Shown here: positions 1 through 6,411 of the stretch, piece after piece
Position numbering within the stretch: position 1 is the stretch's first letter
Layout: each line of letters begins with the position of its first letter
Assembly (NCBI GenBank): GCA_910577335.1
Contig: CAJTMJ010000052.1
Span: 1 to 18,710 of the forward strand
Reading direction: 5' to 3'
Origin: an uncultured Duncaniella sp.
Lineage (GTDB): Bacteria > Bacteroidota > Bacteroidia > Bacteroidales > Muribaculaceae
Length of the DNA stretch: 18,710 nt
Translations under genes and position numbers: made by a program
The notes under the pieces: generated by a model
Databases searched by the model: none
The model's input: only the letters and a program-made list of their open reading frames with translations
What the model was told of the DNA's origin: nothing

Positions 1-81
1 TGAGGTCTACAGGCTTGAGTGAACTCGCCTCAGACACACTCAGTGAAACACTACCTAATCAATTTAAAAATATAACATATC
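1..81 (+). other. Upstream region of htpG
   Basis: No complete gene is visible here. The stretch is AT-rich just before the htpG start and has no clear Shine-Dalgarno sequence and no good TAnnTTTG promoter box. A short inverted repeat (TGAGTG with CACTCA, about bases 16-43) is present, but it is weak and does not match the CIRCE heat-shock operator. Either the promoter lies further left or htpG is co-transcribed with an upstream gene outside the window. Confidence 0.4.
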
Positions 82-2124
82 ATGCAAAAAGGACAGATTG
101 GTGTAACCACCGAGAACATTTTTCCGGTCATCAAAAAGTTTTTATATTCCGACCATGAAATTTTCCTCCGTGAATTAGTGTCAAACGCTATCGATGCCAC
201 TCAAAAGCTTAAAACACTCGCATCATTTGGTGAATTCAAGGGCGAGCTTGGGGAGATGAAAGTGGAAGTCAAAGTTGACAAAGAAGCCGGCACACTTACA
301 GTGAGCGATCACGGTATTGGCATGACAGCCGAGGATATTGAAAAATACATCAACCAGATAGCATTTTCAGGAGCTGAAGAGTTCCTCAACAAATATAAAG
401 ACAACGCAAATTCCATCATCGGACATTTCGGTCTCGGATTTTATTCAGCTTTCATGGTAGCCAAGAAAGTTGAAATCCGTTCACTCAGCTACAAAGATGG
501 TTCAGAAGCTATAAAATGGGAATGTGACGGCAGCCCCGAGTACTCAATGGAACCTATCACCAAGGAATCCAGAGGTACCGACATAATCCTTTACATTGAT
601 GACGATAACAAAGAATTCCTTGAACAAGCTCGTATCGACACATTGTTGAAAAAATATTGCCGCTTCCTCCCCGTTCCTGTAGTTTCAGGCAAAGAACAGG
701 AGTGGAAGGATGGCAAGTATGTTGATACTGACAAGGATAAAGTCATCAACGACACCGAACCTACATGGACAAAGAAACCGAGCGAGTTAACCGACGAGGA
801 TTACCGCAAATTCTACCACGAGCTTTATCCCGGACAGGAAGATCCGTTGTTCTGGATTCACCTCAACGTTGACTACCCCTTTACCCTCACAGGTATCCTT
901 TTCTTCCCGAAGATCAAGAGCAATCTTGAAATCCGCAAAGACCGCATACAGCTATATTGCAATCAAGTATATGTGACTGATTCGGTAGAAGGCGTGGTTC
1001 CTGAATTTATGATGTTGCTGCAGGGTGTGATCGATTCTCCCGACATACCTCTTAACGTATCTCGTTCATACCTCCAAAGCGACACTGCTGTCAAGAAAAT
1101 TTCAGGCTATATAACCAAGAAGGTTGCTTCACGCCTTGAAGAACTTTTCAAAGCCAACCGTGCCGACTTCGAATCCAAGTGGGATGACATAAAGATATTT
1201 ATCGAATACGGTATGCTCACCGATGAAAAATTCTGTGACGCAGCCATGAAATTTGTGCTTCTTAAAGATACCGACAACAAATATTACACTCTTGACGAGT
1301 ATAAGACTCTTGTTGAAGCGACACAGACTGACAAAGACGGCAACCTCGTATATATCTACGCAACTGACCCCACTGCACAATACAATTATATCCACACAGC
1401 CAACGAAAAGGGATATAATATCCTGCTTATGGACGGACAGCTCGACGGACACTTTATCTCGATGCTTGAAAGCAAGCTTGACAAGACAAGATTCGTGCGT
1501 GTTGACAGCGATGTGGTTGAAAATCTTATTCCTAAGGTTGACAAGAAAGGCACAGACCTCAACGCAGATCAGATCTCACTTCTCACCACTCTGTTCCACA
1601 GTCAGGTGCCCAAGATGGAGAAAAGCGACTTCCTCGTATCGTTCGAATCGCTTGACCCGGCAGCCAATCCTATACTCATCACTCAGAACGAGTATATGAG
1701 ACGTATGAAAGATATGGCAGCCACTCAGCCCGGAATGAGCTTCTATGCCGAACTTCCTGACAATTACAACTTGATTGTGAACACTTCACAGCCTGTCATC
1801 GCCAAGATACTCGACGAAGCCGAAAAAGCTCTTGACGACAAGATAGCACCTCTGCGCAAAGCAATGAATGAAGGCAATGAACAGCTCTCAGCCATTCGTG
1901 CCGAAATCAAGGACAACAAGCCCACTGACGAACAATCTGAGAAGGAAAAGGCTCTTATGCAGGAGGTTGACAAATCTCGTAAAGAACAGGAGGAGATAAT
2001 CGGTAAGTATGCGTCTGAAAAGCCTATTATCAAACAGGTTATAGACATAGCCCTACTCGGCAACGGTCTGCTTCAGGGACGTGACCTTAGCGAATTTATC
2101 AAACGTTCTATTTCAATGCTTTAA
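82..2124 (+). CDS. htpG: Molecular chaperone HtpG (Hsp90 family)
   Basis: This encodes bacterial Hsp90, a cytosolic ATP-dependent homodimeric chaperone that remodels late folding intermediates. The 680-residue product is the usual length for Bacteroidales HtpG. The N-terminal GHKL ATPase fold is clear: E31 and N35 in ELVSNAIDA are the catalytic Glu and Mg-binding Asn, D76-x-G78-x-G80 is the nucleotide-binding loop, and GHFGLGF (114-120) is the ATP lid motif. A middle domain follows (FWIHLNVDYPFTLTGILFF, then the arginine-bearing SRSYLQ segment that contacts ATP in this family). The C-terminal third is charged and helical and should dimerise. It starts at the first ATG of the frame. A strong terminator follows at once, so htpG ends its transcription unit. 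Confidence 0.98.
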   Translation: MQKGQIGVTTENIFPVIKKFLYSDHEIFLRELVSNAIDATQKLKTLASFGEFKGELGEMKVEVKVDKEAGTLTVSDHGIGMTAEDIEKYINQIAFSGAEEFLNKYKDNANSIIGHFGLGFYSAFMVAKKVEIRSLSYKDGSEAIKWECDGSPEYSMEPITKESRGTDIILYIDDDNKEFLEQARIDTLLKKYCRFLPVPVVSGKEQEWKDGKYVDTDKDKVINDTEPTWTKKPSELTDEDYRKFYHELYPGQEDPLFWIHLNVDYPFTLTGILFFPKIKSNLEIRKDRIQLYCNQVYVTDSVEGVVPEFMMLLQGVIDSPDIPLNVSRSYLQSDTAVKKISGYITKKVASRLEELFKANRADFESKWDDIKIFIEYGMLTDEKFCDAAMKFVLLKDTDNKYYTLDEYKTLVEATQTDKDGNLVYIYATDPTAQYNYIHTANEKGYNILLMDGQLDGHFISMLESKLDKTRFVRVDSDVVENLIPKVDKKGTDLNADQISLLTTLFHSQVPKMEKSDFLVSFESLDPAANPILITQNEYMRRMKDMAATQPGMSFYAELPDNYNLIVNTSQPVIAKILDEAEKALDDKIAPLRKAMNEGNEQLSAIRAEIKDNKPTDEQSEKEKALMQEVDKSRKEQEEIIGKYASEKPIIKQVIDIALLGNGLLQGRDLSEFIKRSISML

Positions 2125-2183
2125 GCTATGATTATAACGGAGAGCAAATCTCCGGCATAGCTTCATACAGTTACTAATAATCA

Positions 2184-2237
2184 ACAGCCGCAGTCAAAAG
2201 AATTATTTTATCTTTTGACTGCGGCTGTCAGTTTTTT
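2184..2237 (+). terminator. Rho-independent terminator of htpG
   Basis: A perfect 18-base-pair stem (2184-2201 with 2211-2228, GC-rich at its base) encloses a 9-base loop and is followed by CAG and a run of six T (2232-2237). It lies 60 bases after the htpG stop codon. Confidence 0.9.
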
Positions 2238-2244
2238 AATGGGA

Positions 2245-2330
2245 CGGCTGATGCTCGGATGCTCCGTGGGAGCAAAGGGTGTCGGAAAGCCATTCGAGTT
2301 TATCACGAGGCTTTACGGCACCCTCAGTCG
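2245..2330 (+). other. Possible structured RNA element (three-way junction)
   Basis: Three helices nest without clashes. P1 pairs CGGCTGA (2245-2251) with TCAGTCG (2324-2330), with one G-U pair. P2 pairs TGCTCC (2260-2265) with GGAGCA (2269-2274) across a GTG loop. P3 pairs the 15 bases 2277-2291 with 2309-2323, with one U-G pair and one mismatch. Both G-U pairs form only in plus-strand RNA; in minus-strand RNA they become A-C mismatches, so the plus strand folds better. I found no TAnnTTTG promoter directly upstream. A run of six T follows at about 2350-2355. I do not recognise a known RNA family. It could also be a copy of an intergenic repeat. Confidence 0.4.
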
Positions 2331-2395
2331 GACGAATCAAGAATGTGTGTTTTTTAGTAGTAGAGTCCCGATAAGGTCCTAATCAATAATTATCC

Positions 2396-2617
2396 TTATG
2401 ATATTTTAGCCTCGCATTGTTTTCGTTTGGTGTCTTGATTAACGTAGAATCGGATTATGGAGTAGATCACATTCTGCATGGGTGTCAGAGTGTCTTCCGG
2501 ATTTTGTCCGAGAATAAACTCCATACTCAACGCATTGCTTATGGGTTGACGGTCAGCAATGGATAGCGAATTGATTGTGTTGATTACACGTTTGGAGATG
2601 ATAACTGAGCTTTCCAT
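2396..2617 (-). CDS. Hypothetical protein, 73 residues
   Basis: This is a small soluble protein of unknown function. It has no signal peptide, membrane segment or recognised catalytic motif. It looks mostly helical: an N-terminal stretch with ISKRVINTINSL, a centre ADRQPISNALSMEFILG, then LTPMQNVIYSIIRFYV and a basic, polar tail (QDTKRKQCEAK). Support for a real gene is an AGAGG ribosome-binding-like sequence about 8 bases before the ATG, a possible -7 box (TAACTTTG) about 70 bases upstream, and no competing gene on the other strand. It lies 120 bases downstream of the GHL10 hydrolase gene on the same strand, but its own possible promoter suggests separate transcription. No function can be assigned. 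Confidence 0.6.
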   Translation of the reverse strand: MESSVIISKRVINTINSLSIADRQPISNALSMEFILGQNPEDTLTPMQNVIYSIIRFYVNQDTKRKQCEAKIS

Positions 2618-2684
2618 AATGATACCTCTTAAGTTGAATGTGAATAATTTCTTGGTTAAACATTGTTGTCGCTTATCGACATGA

Positions 2685-2692
2685 CAAAGTTA
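2685..2692 (-). promoter_or_regulatory. Possible -7 promoter box for the 73-residue gene
   Basis: The minus strand reads TAACTTTG, a match to the Bacteroidota -7 consensus TAnnTTTG. There is no TTG or TTTG at the expected distance of about 20 bases upstream, so the call is tentative. Confidence 0.35.
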
Positions 2693-2737
2693 CCACCCAA
2701 CATGGGCAGCATAATGACACATCCAACAAAATTTATG

Positions 2738-4246
2738 TTAACGCCTGAAAAAAGTCGGTGCTGACTCTATGGATTGCGGTGCGTATGTACACACAGCATA
2801 GACATAATCACCTTTCGGCACCTTTTTGCGGGCATCATACGTCATCCCGACGAGATACTCACCGCAAATTCCGTCGCCAAATTCATCCATAGCGTCATCC
2901 GTAGCCACTGACGACGGTATGGCATAGACAGTATACCTGACCTGCTCACGCCCCTCACTCCTAACCGGGTTCCATGTCAGGAGATCACCGTCAAGCTTCA
3001 CTCCTGAAGGTTTCGGATACTCGTATTGATGCTTCCAAGACATCACAGGCGTGAGTGACGGCATGGAAAAACGTGCATCCTTCAATTCTTTAGATATGAG
3101 TGGAAGATATTTGGCACTATATATTATCACCCCGCTATTGCCGTCGATGCTCAGGGAACGGTTATACCCCACCTGATTCACGATTTGCACACGATTAGCC
3201 TTAGTATCATTTTTTGCAATATGCTCCATGGTGACACTCCCGTAAAAATGCCTTCCGTAAAGGTTGGCAGCTTCGCTCCACCACTGAGCTATAGGAGCAT
3301 ACGGTGCTGTGGCATGGTCGGTATGCCAATATATCTGAGGGGAAATGAAGTCAACCGTGCGCTGATAGAGCAGCCCGAGCGGATCGGAATATATCTCGGA
3401 ATACTGCCAGTCGGCAGCCTTCACACCGCAAGGCTCCATACCCCATTTTGCCGAAGAAGTATCATCCTTCCCTGCCACACCTGCGGGAGAGATGCCGAAC
3501 ACTATATCCGGACGCTCCTCCTCTATCATGGCATACACATCGGCTATAGCCTTATGCACATTAGCCCTGCGCCAATCCCCGAAAGTCATCCACGGAGATT
3601 CTTTTATATATTGGCTGTAATCAGGAATATCATCGGTTTCAGGTATTCTGTTCGGATAGAAATAATCATCAAAGATCAGCCCGTCAACCTTATATCCGGT
3701 CACAATCTCCCGACACAGTTCCACAACGTGGCTCCTCACCTCCTCAAGCCCGGGATTAAGCACTGTATATTTTTCATGTCTCAGCAGCCAGCAACGTAGC
3801 TTCCATTCATTATCCTGAGGTGTGGAATAATTTGTGCCTGTGCTCCACCGAAACGGATTGACCCACGCATAACATTCCAGACCACGCTTATGACATTCAT
3901 CTACCACAAATTCAAGCGGATCCCAACCCGGTGAGACACCACGCTTACCCGACACGAACGACGACCACGGCTCAAGCTTGGATTTGAACATCACATCGCT
4001 CATTGAACGCACTTGAAAACACACAGTGGTGAGATTAAGCCGCTCGCATCTGTCGAGCATCTCAATCATCTCATCTTTCTGCTTCTTCTGAATCTCTGGT
4101 GTAGTCCCTGCCTTCGAGGGCCAGTCAATGCCCCAGACGGTTGCTATCCACACCCCTCGAAATTCCCTTTTAGGACTTTGGGCATGGGCAGATTCAAAAA
4201 TTAATACACATAATAATAAGCATAATGTATAGAGTAATCGAGCCAT
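2738..4246 (-). CDS. Secreted glycoside hydrolase-like protein, GHL10 (DUF187) family
   Basis: This is predicted to be an exported TIM-barrel glycosidase. The chosen start gives 502 residues. A longer reading frame from 4297 exists, but its extra 17 residues precede the signal peptide and lie across the predicted promoter. Residues 1-22 form a signal peptide (hydrophobic LLYTLCLLLCVLIF, cleavage after AHA). The DUF187 domain spans about 27-345: REFRGVWIATVWGIDWPS (28-45), CYAWVNPFRW (125-134), VDGLIFDDYFYP (187-198, with the likely acidic catalytic pair D193/D194), FGISPAGVAGK (250-260) and ISPQIYWH (301-308). The C-terminal 90 or so residues resemble a fibronectin-III-like beta domain. E. 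coli DigH (YddW), of the same family, cleaves denuded peptidoglycan glycan strands; that this protein does the same is an inference. No Cys lipobox is seen, so it should be periplasmic or secreted. Confidence 0.88.
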   Translation of the reverse strand: MARLLYTLCLLLCVLIFESAHAQSPKREFRGVWIATVWGIDWPSKAGTTPEIQKKQKDEMIEMLDRCERLNLTTVCFQVRSMSDVMFKSKLEPWSSFVSGKRGVSPGWDPLEFVVDECHKRGLECYAWVNPFRWSTGTNYSTPQDNEWKLRCWLLRHEKYTVLNPGLEEVRSHVVELCREIVTGYKVDGLIFDDYFYPNRIPETDDIPDYSQYIKESPWMTFGDWRRANVHKAIADVYAMIEEERPDIVFGISPAGVAGKDDTSSAKWGMEPCGVKAADWQYSEIYSDPLGLLYQRTVDFISPQIYWHTDHATAPYAPIAQWWSEAANLYGRHFYGSVTMEHIAKNDTKANRVQIVNQVGYNRSLSIDGNSGVIIYSAKYLPLISKELKDARFSMPSLTPVMSWKHQYEYPKPSGVKLDGDLLTWNPVRSEGREQVRYTVYAIPSSVATDDAMDEFGDGICGEYLVGMTYDARKKVPKGDYVYAVCTYAPQSIESAPTFFRR

Positions 4247-4263
4247 ATCGCATAATTTATATG

Positions 4264-4298
4264 CAAATGTAGCACTTTGAATCGTAATTGAAGGCAAA
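4264..4298 (-). promoter_or_regulatory. Promoter of the GHL10 hydrolase gene
   Basis: On the minus strand the -7 box TACATTTG (4271-4264) is preceded by TTTG (4298-4295), with 23 bases between, slightly longer than usual. Transcription would begin near 4258-4260, only about 12-14 bases before the ATG at 4246. This gives a very short leader and argues against the longer reading frame that begins at 4297. Confidence 0.6.
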
Positions 4299-4346
4299 AA
4301 TTAAAAATAAATTAGCCGACATAGTACATTATTCCGGGAAAATGGT

Positions 4347-4354
4347 TAATTTTG
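4347..4354 (+). promoter_or_regulatory. Possible -7 promoter box of bamD
   Basis: TAATTTTG matches TAnnTTTG and lies 45 bases before the chosen bamD start. No good TTTG box is visible about 20 bases upstream. The longer reading frame beginning at 4352 would start inside this box, which supports the later ATG. Confidence 0.45.
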
Positions 4355-4399
4355 CAAGTTGAAATCCATACCCACATCACAACAACGCAAAAAACAGAC

Positions 4400-5200
4400 A
4401 TGCGCAAATATATATACATCCTGCTTGCAGCCTTCGCACTCACCTCGTGCGGTGAGTACCAGCATGTGCTTAAAAGCACCGATGCGAACTACAAACTTGA
4501 CTTCGCAAAGCGAGCATTCGAGGAAAAGAAATATACTCAGGCTGCAACAGTGCTTTCTGACATAGTGACCCAGTTCAAGGGTTCGGACAAGGCAGAGGAT
4601 TCATTGTATCTCTTGGCTCTTTCAAACTACGAGAACAAGGATTACGAGACCTCAGGTCAGTTCTTCAAGACATATTATGCCCGTTATCCCAAAGGGAAAT
4701 ACACCGAACTCGCACGTTTCTATGCCGGATACGGTTATTACCTTGACTCACCCGAGCCTCAGCTCGACCAAACTGGTACCATCAAGGCTATTCAGGAACT
4801 TCAGGCGTTCCTTGACTACTTCCCGCGCAGCGATAAAGTTTCAATCGCACAGAATGCCATTTTCGAGCTTCAGGACAAACTGACTCTAAAGCAGCTTGAA
4901 AACGCCCAGCTTTATTACAACCTCGGCACCTATCTCGGAAACAATTACGAGAGCGCAATCATTGTGGCACGTAACGCCATCAAGGATTACCCCTACTCAA
5001 AGTATAAAGAGGATCTCGAACTTCTCATACTCAAAGCCCGTTATCAGGAAGCCAAGGAGAGTATCGACGAGAAGAAAGCCGATCGCTTCCGTGAGGTTAT
5101 TGACGAGTATTACTCATACATCAACAACTACCCCGACTCCCCCAACCGTGAGGAAGCCGACAACATCCTTAAGATCGCCCAGCGATACATCAAAGAATAA
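4400..5200 (+). CDS. bamD: Outer membrane protein assembly factor BamD
   Basis: BamD is a lipoprotein of the BAM complex, which folds beta-barrel proteins into the outer membrane; it sits on the periplasmic face and binds BamA. The chosen ATG gives 266 residues starting MRKYIYILLAAFALTSC, a lipoprotein signal peptide with lipobox LTSC and lipidated C17. The rest is a helical tetratricopeptide-like repeat array typical of BamD/YfiO: AKRAFEEKKYTQAATVL, DSLYLLALSNYENKDYETS, LARFYAGYGYYL, NAQLYYNLGTYLG and further pairs to the end, with many Tyr and Phe packing residues and PYSKY/PKGKY-type turns. An upstream in-frame ATG at 4352 would bury the lipobox behind 16 polar residues and falls in the -7 box, so I rejected it. 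The stop is 39 bases before rpoZ, so the two are very likely one operon. Confidence 0.93.
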   Translation: MRKYIYILLAAFALTSCGEYQHVLKSTDANYKLDFAKRAFEEKKYTQAATVLSDIVTQFKGSDKAEDSLYLLALSNYENKDYETSGQFFKTYYARYPKGKYTELARFYAGYGYYLDSPEPQLDQTGTIKAIQELQAFLDYFPRSDKVSIAQNAIFELQDKLTLKQLENAQLYYNLGTYLGNNYESAIIVARNAIKDYPYSKYKEDLELLILKARYQEAKESIDEKKADRFREVIDEYYSYINNYPDSPNREEADNILKIAQRYIKE

Positions 5201-5239
5201 CGATTACAAAGATTAAAACATAAAATCAAAATAAAAACA

Positions 5240-5575
5240 ATGGACTACAAGAAGACAAACGCTCCTCTGAACACCCAGACCCGCGACCTTATCAAGATGA
5301 GCGAGGACACAGGCAATGTCTATGAAACTGTGTGCATCATCGCAAAACGCTCCAATCAGATAGCCGGGGAAATGAAGCATGACTTGGAAAAGAAACTTCA
5401 GGAATTCGCATCATTGAGCGACAACCTTGAGGAAATTTCCGAAAACCGCGAACAAATAGAAATCTCCCGCTTCTACGAACGTCTTCCCAAACCCACTCTC
5501 ATTGCCACACAGGAATATATCGATCACAAGATCCACTACCGTAACCCGGCAAAAGAGAATCTGAATCTCGATTAA
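5240..5575 (+). CDS. rpoZ: DNA-directed RNA polymerase omega subunit (Bacteroidota RpoZ/Rpb6-like)
   Basis: Omega is a small RNA polymerase subunit that wraps the beta-prime C-terminus and helps the enzyme assemble. The 111-residue product has the Bacteroidota form: MDYKKTNAP at the start, the conserved core DTGNVYETVCIIAKRSNQIA (about 24-43) that corresponds to the Rpb6/omega helix with its KR pair, a charged linker with LEEISENREQIEISRFYE, and a PKPTLIATQEYIDHKIHYRNP tail. Its place directly after bamD is the usual Bacteroidales order. In related genomes coaBC often comes next; here the transcript instead runs into tandem repeats and a terminator. Confidence 0.9.
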   Translation: MDYKKTNAPLNTQTRDLIKMSEDTGNVYETVCIIAKRSNQIAGEMKHDLEKKLQEFASLSDNLEEISENREQIEISRFYERLPKPTLIATQEYIDHKIHYRNPAKENLNLD

Positions 5576-5683
5576 TACAAGTAATCGTAATCGTATACAG
5601 AGAAATCGTATAGCGAATAACTTTATACAAGTAATCGCATAGCAAAACAATTGTATACAAATAAATCGTATAGCAAAATAAAA
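5574..5683 (+). repeat. Three 30-base imperfect tandem repeats plus a partial copy
   Basis: Units begin TATACAR at 5594, 5624 and 5654, exactly 30 bases apart, each holding TATACA, then AATCGTATAGC or AATCGCATAGC, then an A-rich end. A 20-base degenerate copy (5574-5593) precedes them and overlaps the rpoZ stop codon. Within a unit TATAC can pair with GTATA or GCATA. There are no spacers between units, so this is not a CRISPR array. The array lies between the rpoZ stop and its terminator, so it would be the 3' untranslated region of the bamD-rpoZ mRNA. Confidence 0.8.
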
Positions 5684-5722
5684 CGACGGCCCCGTCTCAG
5701 AGAGGACGGAGCCGTCGTTTTT
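5681..5722 (+). terminator. Rho-independent terminator of bamD-rpoZ
   Basis: A perfect 10-base-pair outer stem (5681-5690 with 5711-5720) continues, after one mismatch, into a 5-6 base-pair inner stem (CCGTC with GACGG) and a short loop, and ends in a T tract. Confidence 0.9.
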
Positions 5723-5724
5723 AT

Positions 5725-5840
5725 ACATACACCCGTAACTTTCATGTCATCCACACCACACAATCCACACCACAACTGCCATTGCCTTAATAAAATATTT
5801 GTTTTCAAACCGTTTTTGAGTGTTTTTGCGCTTGAAAAAG
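5725..5840 (+). other. Intergenic stretch before rpsO
   Basis: No gene is evident. The only pattern is a 14-base imperfect direct repeat, ATCCACACCACACA at 5749-5762 followed by ATCCACACCACAAC at 5763-5776, then AT-rich sequence leading to the rpsO promoter. Confidence 0.5.
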
Positions 5841-5871
5841 TTGGTGGAGTGAAAAAAAATGTCTACCTTTG
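5841..5871 (+). promoter_or_regulatory. Promoter of rpsO
   Basis: TTG at 5841-5843, a 20-base A-rich spacer and TACCTTTG at 5864-5871 match the Bacteroidota housekeeping promoter. Transcription would start near 5875-5880, giving a leader of about 45-50 bases that begins with the small inverted repeat GCTCATTTGAGC. Confidence 0.8.
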
Positions 5872-5924
5872 TGCGCTCATTTGAGCAAATTATAATTATT
5901 AACCACTTTTAAACATCTGTATCA

Positions 5925-6200
5925 ATGCATTTGAACTCTGATGAAAAAGTAGAAATCTTTGAGAAGTACGGTAAGGGCAAGACTGACACTGGCTCGCCTG
6001 AAGCACAGATTGCATTATTCTCTATCCGTATCGCTCATTTGACTGAACACCTTCGGTCAAATCATAAAGATTATACGACTGCGAGAGCACTTAAGGCGTT
6101 GGTCGGTAAGCGTCGTCGCTTGTTGGATTATCTTATCCGCAAGGACATCAACCGCTACCGTGCCATCATCGCCCAGAAGGAGCTCGGTATCAGAAAGTAA
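5925..6200 (+). CDS. rpsO: 30S ribosomal protein S15
   Basis: S15 binds 16S rRNA early in assembly of the small subunit and contacts 23S rRNA in an intersubunit bridge. The 91-residue length and sequence are standard: GKGKTDTGSPEAQIALFSIR (about 17-36) is the signature, HLTEHLRSNHKDY follows, and KALVGKRRRLLDYLIRKD (about 56-73) is the RNA-binding C-terminal part. It is transcribed alone, between its own promoter and terminator. In other phyla S15 represses its own mRNA through leader structure. The leader here is short and AT-rich and shows no obvious copy of a known S15 leader fold. Confidence 0.98.
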   Translation: MHLNSDEKVEIFEKYGKGKTDTGSPEAQIALFSIRIAHLTEHLRSNHKDYTTARALKALVGKRRRLLDYLIRKDINRYRAIIAQKELGIRK

Positions 6201-6231
6201 GCCTCACAGGCACTACTTGAAGATTACAACT

Positions 6232-6265
6232 GGTTGCCCGGTCACAGACCACGGCAACCTTTTTT
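6232..6265 (+). terminator. Rho-independent terminator of rpsO
   Basis: GGTTGCC (6232-6238) pairs with GGCAACC (6253-6259), with an inner GGTC/GACC helix, and is followed by six T. Confidence 0.92.
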
Positions 6266-6322
6266 GTTTATGCAAGATTACATGGTGTTTTTGATGCGCA
6301 TTATCATTAACACATATATTTT

Positions 6323-6336
6323 ATGTTATATAACAT
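6323..6336. promoter_or_regulatory. 14-base palindrome upstream of purH, possible operator
   Basis: ATGTTATATAACAT is a perfect palindrome, centred about 60 bases before the predicted purH transcription start, a usual position for an activator site. The flanks do not extend the symmetry, and the AT-rich setting raises the chance of coincidence. It does not look like the E. coli PurR site. Confidence 0.3.
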
Positions 6337-6353
6337 TTTTTCATCGCTATAAC

Positions 6354-6385
6354 TTTGAATTACTAAGTAATTTTCATTAATTTTG
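6354..6385 (+). promoter_or_regulatory. Promoter of purH
   Basis: TTTG at 6354-6357, exactly 20 bases, then TAATTTTG at 6378-6385 form a full match to the Bacteroidota promoter. The leader is about 20-25 bases and has no Shine-Dalgarno sequence. Confidence 0.85.
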
Positions 6386-6411
6386 CAGTCACAAAATCAA
6401 TAGTTACCCCC

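Noticed and set aside
16..43. CIRCE-like heat-shock operator before htpG
   Set aside because: Only six bases pair and the sequence does not match TTAGCACTC-N9-GAGTGCTAA.
1129..2063. Open frames on the minus strand and in plus frame 2 inside htpG
   Set aside because: They overlap a clear 680-residue HtpG in another frame, look like no family and have no start signals.
3185..3799. 204-codon plus-strand frame opposite the GHL10 hydrolase gene
   Set aside because: The minus-strand protein shows signal peptide and DUF187 motifs throughout; the plus-strand reading has odd composition and no motif.
5594..5683. CRISPR array
   Set aside because: The repeats are directly tandem, imperfect and without unique spacers, and no cas gene is present.
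5411..5728. 105-codon minus-strand frame across rpoZ, the tandem repeats and the terminator
   Set aside because: It is antisense to rpoZ and its repeated FAIRF/CIQLF wording merely translates the 30-base repeats.
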